This document shows positions 9,871 through 20,609 of a stretch of DNA of 64,000 bases, piece after piece. The stretch is from Chelatococcus composti (lineage in GTDB: Bacteria; Pseudomonadota; Alphaproteobacteria; Rhizobiales; Beijerinckiaceae). The notes under the pieces were generated by a model. That model was not told the origin of the DNA, did no database searches, and was given only the letters and a program-made list of their open reading frames with translations. Both the position numbers and the translations under genes were made by a program. Location of the stretch: contig NZ_JACHEH010000004.1 in the NCBI RefSeq assembly GCF_014201415.1, forward strand, positions 453,197 through 517,196, read 5' to 3'. The stretch's first letter is position 1. Each line of letters starts with the position of its first letter.

Positions 9871-10716
9871 TCAGGCAAGCGTCTCGAACGCGGCAGCGAT
9901 ATCGCGCTTGAGCCCGTCCTTTGAAAGGTCGGCGGCAGCGAGGATTGCCCTTGCCTTGAAGAAGTCGAGCCCGCGGAAGGTGCCGACCGCGGGCCGCACC
10001 ATGATGTGCGGCGGGCCGGAGGCGAGTTTGCCCGCGACGATGGCCGCCTGCATGATGTGCGAGGCGCCGAACATCGTCTCGACGGGATCGGGCACGCCGT
10101 CCGTCTCGCGAGCGGCGCCGCCCACGACATCGACGGCGATGACGAGGTCAGCCCGCGGCAGCAGATGGTCGAAGGGCAGCGGATTGGTCGCGCCGCCGTC
10201 GATAAGGACGCGCCCCCCGAGGACGACGGGCCGCACCAGCCCCGGGATGGCCATGGAACCGGCAACCGCCGAGACGAGCGCCCCCGAGCCGATGACGACT
10301 TCCGACCGCGCGTAGTAATCCGTCGCCACCACGAGGAGCGGCACGGCGAGGTCCTCGAAACGCTCCGGCACACTCTGCGGCCAGAACAGGTCGAGGAACT
10401 TCTCGCCGTCGATCAGCACCGGATTGACATGGCCGCGCGCGAAGATCTGCGACAGGCGGCCGACGCGGGCGTGCAGCAGGCGGGTGAACACCGCCGTGCG
10501 ATCACGCAGCATGTCCGTCACCTGCCGCCGCATGTCGCGCCCGCTGAGACCGGCGGCATAGGCGGCGCCGACGATCGCCCCCATCGACGTGCCGGCGACG
10601 ACTGCCGGGCGCAGGCCGAGCTCGTCGAGAACCTCGATGACGGCGATATGGGCGAGACCGCGCGCCCCGCCCCCGCCGAGCGCGAGGCCGATCGAAGGAC
10701 TGGACGCCGCCGTCAT
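9871..10716 (-). CDS. Patatin-like phospholipase / NTE family esterase
   Basis: 281 residues. The oxyanion-hole motif GGGGARG lies near residue 14, the nucleophile elbow GTSMG near residue 43 and the catalytic dyad Asp in DGGATNPLP near residue 173, so the Ser/Asp dyad is complete. No signal peptide is seen, which fits cytoplasmic RssA-like proteins acting on acyl esters. It is convergent with the L,D-transpeptidase gene (16 bases between stops) and follows the aminotransferase gene on the same strand. Physiological substrate unknown. Confidence 0.88.
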   Translation of the reverse strand: MTAASSPSIGLALGGGGARGLAHIAVIEVLDELGLRPAVVAGTSMGAIVGAAYAAGLSGRDMRRQVTDMLRDRTAVFTRLLHARVGRLSQIFARGHVNPVLIDGEKFLDLFWPQSVPERFEDLAVPLLVVATDYYARSEVVIGSGALVSAVAGSMAIPGLVRPVVLGGRVLIDGGATNPLPFDHLLPRADLVIAVDVVGGAARETDGVPDPVETMFGASHIMQAAIVAGKLASGPPHIMVRPAVGTFRGLDFFKARAILAAADLSKDGLKRDIAAAFETLA

Positions 10717-10753
10717 CGTCGCATCCCGACATTCTGACGGCGGCGCGAAAGCA

Positions 10754-12097
10754 TCAGGCGACCGCCCGGATGACCTTGCCGAGCCTGTCGGCGATGGCGC
10801 CGATGTCGGACTCGGTCAGGATGAGCGGCGGCGAGACGGCGATGGTGTCGCCGGTCACGCGGATCATGAGGTCGAACTCGTGGAAGGCGCGATCCATCGC
10901 CTCGAAGGCGCGCTTGCCCGGCGCATCCTTGGCGGGCGCCAGGTCGATGGCGCCGACGATGCCGAGGGTGCGGATGTCGAGCACGCCCGGCAGGTCCTTG
11001 AGCCCGAGCATCGCGTCCGCCCAGGCGCCTTCGAGCGCGCGGGCACGCTCGAAAAGCCCCTCGTCGCGGTAGACGTCGAGCGTGGCCAGACCGGCGGCGC
11101 AGGCGAGCGGATGGGCCGAGTAGGTATAGCCGTGGAACAGCTCGATGACGTGCTCCGGCCCCTGCATGAAGGCGTCGTAGATGCCCTTGCGCACGAGCAC
11201 GCCGCCCATGGGCACGGTGCCGGAGGTGACGCCCTTGGCGAAGGTGATCATGTCCGGCACGACGCCGTAGCGCTCGGCCGCGAAGGCGAAGCCGAGGCGG
11301 CCGAAGCCGGTGATGACCTCGTCGAAGATGAGCAGGATATTGTGCTTGTCGCAGATCTCGCGCAGGCGCTGCAGGTAGCCCTTCGGCGGCGGCAGAACGC
11401 CGGTGGAGCCGGCCATGGGCTCGACGATGACGGCCGCGATGGTCGAGGCGTCATGCAGGGCGATGATGCGCTCGAGCTCGTCGGCAAGATGCGCGCCCCA
11501 CTCCGGCTCGCCGCGCGAGAAAGCCTGCTTCTCGCGGTTGTAGGTGTGCGGCAGGTGGTCAACGCCCGTCAGCAGCGAGCCGAAGAACTTGCGGTTCGGC
11601 ACGATGCCGCCGACGGAAATGCCGCCGAAGCCGACGCCGTGGTAGCCGCGCTCGCGGCCGATCAGGCGCGTCTTCGAGCCCTTGCCCGTGATGTTCCAGT
11701 AGGCGAGCGCGATCTTGAGGGCACTGTCGACCGCCTCCGAACCCGAGTTGGCGAAGAAGACATGGTCGAGGTCCCCCGGCGCGAGCGCGGCGATGCGTGC
11801 CGCGAGCGCGAAGGCCTTCGGCTGTCCGAACTGGAAGGCGGGGGCATAGTCGAGCTCGCCGGCCTGCGCCTGGATGGCGGAGACGATCGGGTCGCGGTTG
11901 TGGCCGGCGTTGCAGCACCACAGCCCGGCCGCACCGTCGAGCACCTTGCGGCCGTCAGCCGTCAGGTAGTGCATGTCCTTGGCGCCAGTCACCATGCGCG
12001 GCTTCTTCTTGAAGGCGCGGTTGGCGGTGAAGGGCATCCAGAACGCTTCGAGGTCGTTCGGCGCAAGGGCGTGGTCGTGGGCGGCAGAGGCAGACAT
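10754..12097 (-). CDS. Class III omega-aminotransferase, probably beta-alanine--pyruvate type
   Basis: 447 residues with the full class-III aminotransferase pattern: LWCCNAGHNRDPIV, PLP-phosphate contact FFANSGSEAVDSALK, GRERGYHGVGFGG, the Asp of IFDEVITGFGRLG and the Schiff-base Lys in TFAKGVTSGTVPMGG. The motif set and length match beta-alanine--pyruvate aminotransferases, which convert beta-alanine or related omega-amines to semialdehydes. A related omega-amino acid or amine substrate is equally possible. It is transcribed alone. The 240 bases upstream to the HAD gene hold no other gene. Confidence 0.85.
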   Translation of the reverse strand: MSASAAHDHALAPNDLEAFWMPFTANRAFKKKPRMVTGAKDMHYLTADGRKVLDGAAGLWCCNAGHNRDPIVSAIQAQAGELDYAPAFQFGQPKAFALAARIAALAPGDLDHVFFANSGSEAVDSALKIALAYWNITGKGSKTRLIGRERGYHGVGFGGISVGGIVPNRKFFGSLLTGVDHLPHTYNREKQAFSRGEPEWGAHLADELERIIALHDASTIAAVIVEPMAGSTGVLPPPKGYLQRLREICDKHNILLIFDEVITGFGRLGFAFAAERYGVVPDMITFAKGVTSGTVPMGGVLVRKGIYDAFMQGPEHVIELFHGYTYSAHPLACAAGLATLDVYRDEGLFERARALEGAWADAMLGLKDLPGVLDIRTLGIVGAIDLAPAKDAPGKRAFEAMDRAFHEFDLMIRVTGDTIAVSPPLILTESDIGAIADRLGKVIRAVA

Positions 12098-12337
12098 CGT
12101 GACTCCCGTTCGGTTCCGGCCTCGGGAAGACGGACATCCCGGGCCTGTATGCCGGACAGGCTATCAAGAGCCGCGCCCGAGAGGAACATTCGAACGGGAG
12201 CCCTCCCATGCAACATACGCTGGCCGCGCAGCCCGGCTGCGCTTGACACAGCTGGCGCACGGCATTAGCGGCGGAACCTCCGCCCCGCTCCCCGAGAGTG
12301 GTCTGCCGCCCCGAGCGTCCCAGGAGTCCTCCCGAAC

Positions 12338-13219
12338 ATGACCGACCGGCCAGCCTCCCCGCCTCCGATCATCCAGGGACTACGGACGATCTGCGATCGC
12401 TATGACGTCATCCTGTGCGACATCTGGGGCGTGCTGCACAACGGCGTGGAGGCCTTCGCAGCAGCCGGCGAGGCGCTCATGGAGTTTCGCCGGCGCGGCG
12501 GGCAGGTCGTGCTCGTCTCCAACGCCCCACGGCCGAACAGACAGGTGCTGGCGCTGCTCGACAGCTTCGGCATCCCGCGCGAGGCGTATGACGCCGCCGT
12601 GACCTCCGGCGACGTCACGCGCAGCGAGATCGCGGCCCGGCCGGGCGAGCCCGTCCACCACATCGGCCCGGAGCGCGACCTGCCCCTGTTTGACGGGCTC
12701 GATGCTCCGCTCACGACCGCAGCCGAGGCCCGCTACGTGGTCTGCACCGGCCTCGTCGACGACGAGCGCGAGACGCCGGACGACTATGCCGACCTTCTCG
12801 CCAAGATGCAGGCTGCCGGGCTGCCGATGATCTGCGCCAATCCCGACCTGGTGGTGGAGCGCGGAACGACGCTGCTCTATTGCGCCGGTGCCCTCGCAGC
12901 GGCCTATGAGGAGATCGGCGGGTCGGTGACCTATGCGGGCAAGCCGCACAGGCCGATCTACGAGCGCGCCCTCGGCGAAGCGGAGCGGATCCGCGGTGCG
13001 AAGGTGCCCGTCTCGCGCGTGCTCGCCATCGGCGACGCGATCCGCACCGACGTCGCCGGCGCCCACAGCATCGGCGCCGATGCGCTGCTCGTGACGCGGG
13101 GCATCCATGCTGCCGAGATCAGCCCGCTCGGCGGCAGCCTCGACGAGATCGCCCTCGCTGCCTGGCTCGAGGACGCAACGCACCGCCCGCAGGCGATCAT
13201 CGAGAGCCTCGCCTGGTAG
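12338..13219 (+). CDS. TIGR01459-type class IIA HAD hydrolase
   Basis: 293 residues. Motif I is DIWGVLHNG, where the usual DxDG is replaced by DxWG, a feature of the TIGR01459 group common in alphaproteobacteria. Motif II is VLVSNAPRP, the Lys is in YAGKPHRPIYERAL and motif III is AIGDAIRTDVAGA. HAD class IIA members include phosphatases for nucleotides and sugar phosphates. Replacement of the acid/base Asp suggests weakened or altered phosphatase chemistry. Substrate unknown. It converges with cheY. Confidence 0.85.
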   Translation: MTDRPASPPPIIQGLRTICDRYDVILCDIWGVLHNGVEAFAAAGEALMEFRRRGGQVVLVSNAPRPNRQVLALLDSFGIPREAYDAAVTSGDVTRSEIAARPGEPVHHIGPERDLPLFDGLDAPLTTAAEARYVVCTGLVDDERETPDDYADLLAKMQAAGLPMICANPDLVVERGTTLLYCAGALAAAYEEIGGSVTYAGKPHRPIYERALGEAERIRGAKVPVSRVLAIGDAIRTDVAGAHSIGADALLVTRGIHAAEISPLGGSLDEIALAAWLEDATHRPQAIIESLAW

Positions 13220-13226
13220 AAGGCCG

Positions 13227-13610
13227 TCAGCCGCCGCAGACGGCCTCGATCTTGGCCTTCAGCGTCTGAGCGTTGAAGGGCTTGACGATGTAGTTGTTCA
13301 CGCCGGCCTTCTTGGCCGCGATGACGTTCTCCGTCTTCGATTCGGCCGTCACCATGATGAAGGGAATGGAACGCCACGCCTCCTCGGCGCGCACCTCGCG
13401 CAGGAGATCGTAGCCGGACATCGGCTCCATGTTCCAGTCGGAGATGACGAGCGCATACTTCTTTTCGCGCATCTTGGCGAGTGCGCTCGGGCCGTCCGGT
13501 GCTTCGTCGACGTCCTCGAAACCGAGTTGGTGCAACAGGTTGCGGATGATGCGAACCATCGCCTGGTAGTCGTCGACGATGAGGATCGGCATCGATAGAT
13601 CAAGGGCCAT
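13227..13610 (-). CDS. Single-domain response regulator, CheY-like
   Basis: 127 residues from the ATG at 13610, a stand-alone receiver domain. The acidic pocket is in PILIVDDY, the phosphoacceptor Asp in ALVISDWNME, the conserved Thr in IMVTAES and the Lys in NNYIVKPFN. There is no output domain, so it would act by protein-protein contact, as CheY does at the flagellar motor. An upstream in-frame ATG at 13652 adds a basic tail not seen in the family. A cheZ homologue and an MCP lie within a few kb but not in an operon with it. Confidence 0.85.
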   Translation of the reverse strand: MALDLSMPILIVDDYQAMVRIIRNLLHQLGFEDVDEAPDGPSALAKMREKKYALVISDWNMEPMSGYDLLREVRAEEAWRSIPFIMVTAESKTENVIAAKKAGVNNYIVKPFNAQTLKAKIEAVCGG

Positions 13611-13908
13611 GGTCTGCTCCGGTCTACGGCAACGGCGCATTTTGCCCGCCACGGCGTCCCGACCAGGCTGGCTGAGAAGAAGCGGCTGTCGTCATGCCCC
13701 CACCCTTAGAACGCCCCCTGTTGCGATCAGGTTAATTACATCAAACTCAGTGAAATTTAACACTACCCTTCTGCTTGCGGTGGCCGAAAGTCGCATGGCC
13801 CGCTGCAGCGCAATAAGTAATTATGGTGCATTGCCGCAAAAGGGGCAGAACCCCACCGGCTGCCGCACGGATTCCCCGCATCGGCCGCCGCAGCAGCGGG
13901 AAGGCTTC

Positions 13909-14346
13909 ATGTTGGAGGTCATGCGCAGCTTCTATTTCGAGGACCTCAGCGTCGGCATGCGCGAACGGCTGATGCGGACGGTCATGGAAGATGACGTCAC
14001 CGGTTTCGCCAGCGTGACGGGCGATCACAACCCCATCCACATCGACGAGGCCTATGCGGCGCAGACCCGTTTCGGCCAGCGCATTGCGCACGGCATGTTC
14101 ACGGCGAGCCTCATCTCCGCCGTCCTCGGCACGCGTCTTCCCGGCCCGGGCGCCATCTATCTGTCGCAGACGCTGCAGTTCCTGGCGCCCGTGCGCATCG
14201 GCGACGTCGTCACCGCCACGGTCGAGGTGAGCGAGCTCGTGCCGGCGCGGCGGCGGGTGCGCCTGTTCTGCGACTGCGTCTGCGACGGCAAGGCCGTGCT
14301 CGAAGGCGAGGCCTGGGTCGCGGTGCCCTCGCGCGCTGATCTCTGA
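13909..14346 (+). CDS. MaoC-family (R)-hydratase
   Basis: 145 residues from the ATG at 13909, chosen because GGGAAGG lies at proper distance. The next ATG at 13921 has its ribosome site too close. It is a hot-dog-fold protein: FASVTGDHNPIHIDEAYA carries the hydratase Asp/His motif, and FGQRIAHGMFTASLISAVLG is the conserved helix. MaoC enzymes hydrate trans-2-enoyl-CoA to the (R)-3-hydroxyacyl form and can feed polyhydroxyalkanoate synthesis or other acyl-CoA pathways. It is divergent from cheY and 84 bases from ribF, with which it may be cotranscribed. Confidence 0.85.
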   Translation: MLEVMRSFYFEDLSVGMRERLMRTVMEDDVTGFASVTGDHNPIHIDEAYAAQTRFGQRIAHGMFTASLISAVLGTRLPGPGAIYLSQTLQFLAPVRIGDVVTATVEVSELVPARRRVRLFCDCVCDGKAVLEGEAWVAVPSRADL

Positions 14347-14430
14347 TCCATGCTTGACCAGCCGCCCGTGTTCTTGGCAGGGTCCGCCGCGCCCGTAGCC
14401 GGGCGATCCTGCCTCGATCCGCGAGCGCCG

Positions 14431-15450
14431 ATGCCCTCGAACATTCCGACCGATTCGCCCTTCCTCGCCCGCAACGAATCGTTCGTTCACTGGCATGGAG
14501 AGGGCGACGTGCCAGCCCCGCTGCGGGGTGCGGTGGTGGCTATCGGCAATTTCGACGGGCTGCATCGCGGGCACCGCGCCATCGTCGCGGCAACGGTTGC
14601 CCTGGCGCGCGAACATGCCGCGCCTGCGGCGCTCCTCACCTTCGAGCCCCATCCCAGACGTTTCTTCGCGCCCGACAAGCCGCTCTTCCGCATCACGCCC
14701 GCGCAGGTGAAGGCGCTCGTTGCGGCCCGGCTCGGCCTTGCGGGCATGATCGAGCTGCAGTTTGACGCCGCCCTCGCGGCAACGAGCGCCCACGACTTCA
14801 TCGAGCAGCTGCTTGTCGAGCGGCTCGGCGCCAAGGGCGTGGTCGTGGGCCACGACTTCCACTTCGGCAAGGGCCGGCAGGGCACGCCCGCCTTCCTCAG
14901 CGAGCACGGAGCCGCGCTCGGCCTTGCCGTGCGCGTCCTGCCCGCGGTGACGGAGGGCGGCGAGGTCGTGTCCTCGAGCGCCATCCGGGCGAGCCTCGCC
15001 GCGGGCGACATCGCCCGGGCGAACCATCTGCTTGGTTACCGCTGGCTCGTGCAGGCCGATGTGCGCCACGGTGACAAACGTGGCCGCGATCTCGGCTATC
15101 CCACCGCCAATCTCGCGCTCGATCCTGAGTGCGGGCTGCGCCACGGCATCTATGCGGTGCGCGCCGCTGTGGACGGCACCGTCCACACAGGCGTGGCGAG
15201 CTTTGGGCGCAGGCCAACGTTCGACAATGGCGCACCGCTGCTCGAGGTGCACCTGTTCGACTTCCGCGGCGACCTCTACGGCCGCACGATGAATGTGGAG
15301 TTCGTCGCCTTCCTTCGCCCGGAGGAGCGTTTCGCCTCGGTCGAGGCGCTCGTGGCGCAGATGGACCGGGACAGCGCCGAGGCGCGGCGCCTGCTGCAGG
15401 AGGGTATCAGCGGTGTGCCCTCGCTGCTCGATTCCCCCCAGTCTTTCTGA
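14431..15450 (+). CDS. ribF: Bifunctional riboflavin kinase / FAD synthetase
   Basis: About 339 residues from the ATG at 14431. An in-frame ATG at 14350 would add 27 residues. The N-terminal nucleotidyltransferase domain has AIGNFDGLHRGHRAIV, TFEPHPRRFF and GHDFHFGKGRQG. The C-terminal flavokinase domain has HGDKRGRDLGYPTANL and the segment VASFGRRPTFD. It converts riboflavin to FMN and FAD. FMN supply is relevant to several flavoenzymes in the window, but that is general. It lies just upstream of the MCP gene. Confidence 0.95.
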   Translation: MPSNIPTDSPFLARNESFVHWHGEGDVPAPLRGAVVAIGNFDGLHRGHRAIVAATVALAREHAAPAALLTFEPHPRRFFAPDKPLFRITPAQVKALVAARLGLAGMIELQFDAALAATSAHDFIEQLLVERLGAKGVVVGHDFHFGKGRQGTPAFLSEHGAALGLAVRVLPAVTEGGEVVSSSAIRASLAAGDIARANHLLGYRWLVQADVRHGDKRGRDLGYPTANLALDPECGLRHGIYAVRAAVDGTVHTGVASFGRRPTFDNGAPLLEVHLFDFRGDLYGRTMNVEFVAFLRPEERFASVEALVAQMDRDSAEARRLLQEGISGVPSLLDSPQSF

Positions 15451-15531
15451 TGCCGAAAAGGCTCGATTGCACCAATCCTTAACCCGTCTCGGCAAGGATC
15501 GCAGCGTTACAGACCGCCGATTGCCGAGACG

Positions 15532-16776
15532 ATGCACACGACGCCTTTTTCCCAGATCTCCCTCGACAAGCACTATTCATTGGTTTTTCGCGCCGGCGGT
15601 TTCTTTCTCGGGACCCTCGCCATTCTCGCGGTCCAGCACGCCATCGCTCTGGAAAGCGACGAGCAGCTCCTGCTCGTGCCGCTGGCCGCAGCCGTTCTCA
15701 TCACGCTTGTCGGGATCGGTTTCGCGCCGCGCCCGCCCCGTTCGCGGGTGATGCTGGACGACGCGCTCGCACGCCTCGCCGAAGGCAGGCTCGACATTGC
15801 CGTGCCGCACGTCAACGACGACGGTGCAACCGGGCGGACGGCACGCGCGGTGGAGGAGTTGCGCCGGCGGCTCATCGTGGCACGCCAGCAGGAGAGCGAG
15901 CTGACGACCCTGCGCGCCGAGGTCACGACGCTGCGCGACGAGCGGGCCCGTGTCCGCGACAAGGACCAGGCCAACCTGGCGCAGGCGCTGGACTACATCA
16001 AGGGCCGGGCGAACCAGCTCAGCGCTGAGCTGGAGACGCTGCGGCATCAGGTGTCTCTCTCGCTGGAGGCGGGGCGCCGCCCGGCGCGCCGGCCGCTGAA
16101 TGGTGGCGTCCAGACCGCGGCAGCGGCAGCCGTCGAGCTGACGAGCTCTATCTCGGAGATCGGCCGCCAGCTGCGGCAGGGCTCGAGCATCGCCGCCCGC
16201 GCCGTGCGCGAGGTACAGGCGACGAGCGAGCTCGTCCGGGCGCTCGACAAGTCGAGCGCGAAGATCGGCGAGGTCATCACGCTTATCACGGCCATCGCCG
16301 AGCAGACGAACCTGCTTGCGCTCAACGCCACCATCGAGGCGGCCCGCGCGGGCGAGGCCGGTCGCGGGTTCGCCGTGGTCGCGCAGGAAGTCAAGGCCCT
16401 CGCCAACCAGACCGCCCGCGCCACGGACGAGATCCGCGACCAGATCGTCGACATGCAGGCCGCGACGGCCCAGGCTGTCGAGGCCATCGAGACGATCTCG
16501 GGCACCATCGCCTCGATCGACGCGATGACCGTGACTATCGCCGAGGCGGTGAGCCAGCAGAGCAGTGCCACCCAGGAGATCGCCCGCTCCATCGAAGCAG
16601 TAGCAGCAGCGAGTCACGGGCAGGAGCCCGAGGATGCACCGGCCGGCACGGCCGAACGCGACCTTCTGGCCTGCATCGAGCGGCTCGGCGACCTCGTCCG
16701 CGATCTCGGCACCCAGGCCGGGGCGCTGGCAGGTGAGCCGCGGCCGCCGGTCGAGAGGCAGTTGCGTGTCGCGTGA
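15532..16776 (+). CDS. Methyl-accepting chemotaxis protein, short membrane form
   Basis: 414 residues. Two hydrophobic helices (residues 20-40 and 46-66) are separated by only a few residues, so there is essentially no periplasmic sensor. A HAMP-like and coiled-coil region ([19 protein letters not shown] onward) leads to the signalling hairpin [28 protein letters not shown] near residue 265-290. It probably senses something in the membrane or cytoplasm and signals to a CheA encoded elsewhere. A hairpin terminator follows 20 bases after the stop. Confidence 0.9.
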   Translation: MHTTPFSQISLDKHYSLVFRAGGFFLGTLAILAVQHAIALESDEQLLLVPLAAAVLITLVGIGFAPRPPRSRVMLDDALARLAEGRLDIAVPHVNDDGATGRTARAVEELRRRLIVARQQESELTTLRAEVTTLRDERARVRDKDQANLAQALDYIKGRANQLSAELETLRHQVSLSLEAGRRPARRPLNGGVQTAAAAAVELTSSISEIGRQLRQGSSIAARAVREVQATSELVRALDKSSAKIGEVITLITAIAEQTNLLALNATIEAARAGEAGRGFAVVAQEVKALANQTARATDEIRDQIVDMQAATAQAVEAIETISGTIASIDAMTVTIAEAVSQQSSATQEIARSIEAVAAASHGQEPEDAPAGTAERDLLACIERLGDLVRDLGTQAGALAGEPRPPVERQLRVA

Positions 16777-16795
16777 TGCCGCGACACGGCGCGCG

Positions 16796-16826
16796 GCCGC
16801 CGGCTTGTGCCGGCGGCTGTTTTGTT
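16796..16826 (+). terminator. Rho-independent terminator after the MCP gene
   Basis: A perfect nine-base-pair GC stem (16796-16804 with 16809-16817), loop TTGT, then a T-rich tract TGTTTTGTT. It lies 20 bases beyond the MCP stop. Between here and ileS (16827-17043) there is only a further palindromic GC hairpin at about 16963-16978, of unknown role. Confidence 0.75.
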
Positions 16827-17043
16827 CGAAAAGCGGTGGCCTCTTTGTGCAAAGATGCGTAGAAGACGGCCATGACCGAACCTCGATTCAAGCAGCGAAT
16901 TAAGGGCCCGGCCTTCGCCTGAGGCACCCGTGAGCGGGTCCCGCGAAGGTCCGGGTTACACGGGGCCCGCGCGGGCCCTTCAATGCTTGCCGCAACATCC
17001 CGGGCGCCGCACGCGCGAAGCGCCTACCCGAACCGGCCGATCC

Positions 17044-20010
17044 ATGAACGCTCCCTCCCCCTCCGCTCGCGACTATTCCGAAACGCTGTTCCTGCCGCAG
17101 ACGTCGTTCCCGATGCGCGCCGGCCTGCCCGAGCGCGAGCCCCAGATCCTCGCCTACTGGCAGCGCATCGGCCTCTACGAGGCCCTGCGCAAGGCGGGCA
17201 AGGGCCGCCCGCGCTTCGTGCTGCACGATGGTCCTCCCTATGCCAACGGCCACATCCACATCGGTCACGCGCTCAACAAGGTGCTGAAGGACCTCGTCGT
17301 GCGCTCGCAGACCATGCTCGGCTACGACGCCAACTACGTGCCGGGCTGGGACTGCCACGGGCTGCCGATCGAGTGGAAGATCGAGGAGGAATACCGCGCC
17401 AAGGGCCGCAACAAGGACGAGGTGCCGGTCGTCGAGTTCCGCCGCGAGTGCCGCGCCTTCGCCGAGAAGTGGATCAACGTGCAGCGCGAGGAATTCAAGC
17501 GCCTCGGCATCGAGGGCGACTGGGCCAACCCCTATCTCACCATGGCCTACCCGGCCGAGGCACAGATCGCCCGCGAGCTGATGAAATTCGCCGCCACCGG
17601 CCAGCTCTATCGCGGCTCCAAGCCCGTCATGTGGTCGATCGTGGAGCGTACGGCGCTGGCCGAGGCGGAGGTGGAGTATCAGGAGCACACCTCCACCACC
17701 ATCTACGTGAAGTTCCCGGTCAAGGCCGCCTCGGGCAGCCTGCTCGACGGGGCGAGCGTCGTCATCTGGACGACCACGCCCTGGACCATCCCGGGCAACC
17801 GCGCCATCGCCTATTCGGACAGCATCACCTACGGCCTCTACGAGGTCTCTGAGGCGCCGGCCGGCAACTGGGCCGTGAAGGGCGAGCGCTACGTGCTCGC
17901 CGACAAGCTCGCCGACGAGACGATGAAGGCGGCGCGCGTCCAGCGCTGGCACCGCATCGCTGCCGTCACGCCGAGGGATCTGGCGGGCGTGTTGTGTGCC
18001 CATCCGCTCGCCGGGCAGGGCTATGACTTTGGCGTGCCGCTGCTTGCCGGCGATTTCGTCACCGACGACGCCGGCACGGGCTTCGTGCACATCGCCCCCG
18101 GCCACGGCGCGGACGACTATAATCTGTGGGTCAACAACAAAGCCGCCTTCGCCGCCGCCGGCACGCCGGACGTGCCGCAGACGGTGGGGCCGGACGGCGC
18201 CTACTATCCGCACGTGCCGCTCTTCGCCGGCGCCCGGGTGCTCGACGACAAGGGCCGCGAGGGCGACGCCAACGAGCGCGTCATCAAGGCCCTCGTCGAG
18301 GCGGGCAAGCTCGCCGCCCGCGGGCGGCTGAAGCACCAGTATCCCCACTCCTGGCGGTCGAAGGCACCGCTCATCTTCCGCAACACGCCGCAGTGGTTCA
18401 TCGCCATGGACAAGCCGCTCGGCGGGCCTGGTGACACGCTGCGCTCGCGCGCGCTCAAGGCGATCGCCGCAACCCAGTGGGTGCCACCGGCCGGCGAGAA
18501 CCGTATCAACGGCATGATCGAGAACCGGCCCGACTGGGTCATCTCGCGCCAGCGCGCCTGGGGCGTGCCGATCACCGTCTTCGTGCGCGAGGACGAGAAA
18601 GGCAACGTTGTCGAGCTGGCGCCGGGGCCTGATTTCGCCGCCAACGAGGAGCTGTCTGCACGTATTGCCGCCGCCTTCGAGGCCGAGGGGGCGGACGCCT
18701 GGTTCAGCGCCGACCCTCGCCGCTTCCTTGAGGGCCTCGTTCCCGATCCGTCGGCCTTCACGCCGGTGATGGACATCCTCGACGTGTGGTTCGATTCCGG
18801 CTCCACCCACGCCTTCACGCTCGAGGTTCGCGAGGATCTGAAGACCCGTCGCCGCGTCGACGGCGGGCCGGACCGGGTGATGTATCTCGAGGGATCGGAC
18901 CAGCACCGCGGCTGGTTCCACTCCTCGCTGCTCGAGAGCTGCGGCACGCGCGGACGCGCGCCCTACGACATCGTCGTCACGCACGGCTTCACGCTCGACG
19001 AGCAGGGCCGCAAGATGTCGAAGTCGCTGGGCAACACCGTCGCCCCGCAGGATGTCATCAAGCAGTACGGCGCCGACATCCTGCGCCTGTGGACCGCCTC
19101 GGTGGACTACTGGGACGACCAGCGCATCGGCCCGGAGATCCTCAAGAGCGTCGTCGACCAGTACCGCAAGCTGCGCAACACCATCCGCTGGATGCTGGGC
19201 ACGCTGCACCACTTCGACCCGAGTGACCTCGTGCCGACGAACCGCATGCCGGAGCTGGAGCGGCTGATGCTGCACCGGCTCTGCGAGCTCGACGGGGAGG
19301 TGCGCAAGGCCTACGCCACCTACGACTACAAGCGCGTCGTCTCCCTGCTCGCGTCCTTCATGACGTCGGACCTGTCCGCCTTCTATTTCGACGTGCGCAA
19401 GGATGCGCTCTACTGCGACCCGGCCTCCAGCGTCACACGGCGCAGCGCACTTACCGTCATCGACCAGCTCTTCCGTTGCGTCGTGACGTGGCTCGCGCCG
19501 GTGCTCGTCTTCACGGCGGAGGAGGCCTGGCTCGCGCGCTTCGGCGAGGAGTCGGGCTCGGTGCATCTCCAGCAGTTCCCCATCATCCCGCCCGAGTGGC
19601 GCAACGACGAGCTTGCCGCGCGCTGGACGCGTATCCGGCGGGTCCGCCGTGTCGTCACCGGCGCACTCGAGATCGAGCGGGCGCAGAAGCGCATCGGCTC
19701 GAGCCTCGAGGCCGCGCCCGTCGTGTATGTCGCGGATGCCGAGCTGCGCGGCCTGCTGGCCGGCGTCGACTTCGCCGAGATCTGCATCACCTCCGCCATC
19801 ACCGTCACCGACGGCGAGGGCCCGGCCGAAGCGTTCCGGCTCGACGACGTGCAGGGTGTCGCTGTGGTGCCGGCGAAGGCCGAGGGGCGCAAGTGCGCCC
19901 GCTCGTGGAAGATCTCGCCCGATGTCGGCAAGGATGCCGACTACCCGGACGTGACCCCGCGCGATGCGGCGGCGCTGCGCGAGTGGGATGCCCGCCACAA
20001 GGCTGCCTGA
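17044..20010 (+). CDS. ileS: Isoleucyl-tRNA synthetase
   Basis: 988 residues from ATG 17044. Class I signatures are complete: [11 protein letters not shown] (HIGH) near residue 77 and [10 protein letters not shown] (KMSKS) near residue 655. Ile-specific stretches include [17 protein letters not shown], and the adenylate-binding region [13 protein letters not shown] is present. The C-terminal zinc-binding motif of E. coli-type IleS is degenerate: KCARSW lacks the second Cys, and no distal CxxC follows, as in other alphaproteobacterial IleS. It charges tRNA-Ile and edits mischarged valine. It is followed after three bases by lspA, an arrangement conserved in many proteobacteria. Confidence 0.97.
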   Translation: MNAPSPSARDYSETLFLPQTSFPMRAGLPEREPQILAYWQRIGLYEALRKAGKGRPRFVLHDGPPYANGHIHIGHALNKVLKDLVVRSQTMLGYDANYVPGWDCHGLPIEWKIEEEYRAKGRNKDEVPVVEFRRECRAFAEKWINVQREEFKRLGIEGDWANPYLTMAYPAEAQIARELMKFAATGQLYRGSKPVMWSIVERTALAEAEVEYQEHTSTTIYVKFPVKAASGSLLDGASVVIWTTTPWTIPGNRAIAYSDSITYGLYEVSEAPAGNWAVKGERYVLADKLADETMKAARVQRWHRIAAVTPRDLAGVLCAHPLAGQGYDFGVPLLAGDFVTDDAGTGFVHIAPGHGADDYNLWVNNKAAFAAAGTPDVPQTVGPDGAYYPHVPLFAGARVLDDKGREGDANERVIKALVEAGKLAARGRLKHQYPHSWRSKAPLIFRNTPQWFIAMDKPLGGPGDTLRSRALKAIAATQWVPPAGENRINGMIENRPDWVISRQRAWGVPITVFVREDEKGNVVELAPGPDFAANEELSARIAAAFEAEGADAWFSADPRRFLEGLVPDPSAFTPVMDILDVWFDSGSTHAFTLEVREDLKTRRRVDGGPDRVMYLEGSDQHRGWFHSSLLESCGTRGRAPYDIVVTHGFTLDEQGRKMSKSLGNTVAPQDVIKQYGADILRLWTASVDYWDDQRIGPEILKSVVDQYRKLRNTIRWMLGTLHHFDPSDLVPTNRMPELERLMLHRLCELDGEVRKAYATYDYKRVVSLLASFMTSDLSAFYFDVRKDALYCDPASSVTRRSALTVIDQLFRCVVTWLAPVLVFTAEEAWLARFGEESGSVHLQQFPIIPPEWRNDELAARWTRIRRVRRVVTGALEIERAQKRIGSSLEAAPVVYVADAELRGLLAGVDFAEICITSAITVTDGEGPAEAFRLDDVQGVAVVPAKAEGRKCARSWKISPDVGKDADYPDVTPRDAAALREWDARHKAA

Positions 20011-20013
20011 CGC

Positions 20014-20508
20014 ATGACGCCCGCCCGGCTCGGTTTCCTCGTCGCGGTTCTCACCCTCGCGCTCGACCAAGCGACGAAGCTCTGGCTCTACTTCGTCGCC
20101 GAGATCACGACCTGGACCGAGCCGGTCGCGCTCACGCCCTTCATGTCCCTGACGCTTGTCTGGAACCGGGGCATTTCCTACGGCCTCTTCCAGCAATCGA
20201 GCGAGACAGGACGCTGGGCGCTGATCGTCCTGTCCTTCGCGGCGGCGGTTGGCCTGTCGGTCTGGCTCGCGCGCAGCGCGCACCAGGTGGTGGCCGTGGG
20301 GCTCGGCCTCCTCATCGGCGGGGCCGTCGGCAATGCCATCGACAGGCTCCTCTACGGCGCGGTGCTCGACTTCGTGCACCTGCACGCCGGCTCCTTCAGC
20401 TGGTACGTCTTCAATGTCGCTGATGCTGCCATCGTTGCGGGGGTAGGGCTCCTTCTGTATGACTCCTTCGTCCTCGAGCGCAGGCGCTCGGCCGCCCCGC
20501 GCGGCTGA
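20014..20508 (+). CDS. lspA: Lipoprotein signal peptidase (signal peptidase II)
   Basis: 164 residues, four membrane helices. The two catalytic aspartates are in GGAVGNAIDRLL and FNVADAAIVAG, and the upstream signature NRGISYGLFQ is present. It cleaves prolipoproteins after lipid modification at the lipobox Cys. It starts three bases after the ileS stop, so the two are surely cotranscribed. The PEBP-like lipoprotein at 55.2 kb would be one of its substrates. Confidence 0.95.
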   Translation: MTPARLGFLVAVLTLALDQATKLWLYFVAEITTWTEPVALTPFMSLTLVWNRGISYGLFQQSSETGRWALIVLSFAAAVGLSVWLARSAHQVVAVGLGLLIGGAVGNAIDRLLYGAVLDFVHLHAGSFSWYVFNVADAAIVAGVGLLLYDSFVLERRRSAAPRG

Positions 20509-20609
20509 GGCCCGGCCAGCGGCGGCGTGGCGCCTCACAATCGCCGCACCGATCGTCGAAACGTGGCGTACCGGCCGGAGGAAGCCGGTGTTGTTGATGG
20601 GATAGGATC

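Noticed and set aside
16950..16985. T-box or attenuator before ileS
   Set aside because: Only a GC palindrome is seen. There is no T-box consensus, and alphaproteobacterial ileS genes are not known to use it.
16900..20538. 1212-codon minus-strand frame opposite ileS
   Set aside because: It mirrors ileS codons, covers lspA as well, and shows only low-complexity Arg/Gly/Asp/His sequence. ileS has complete catalytic signatures on the plus strand.
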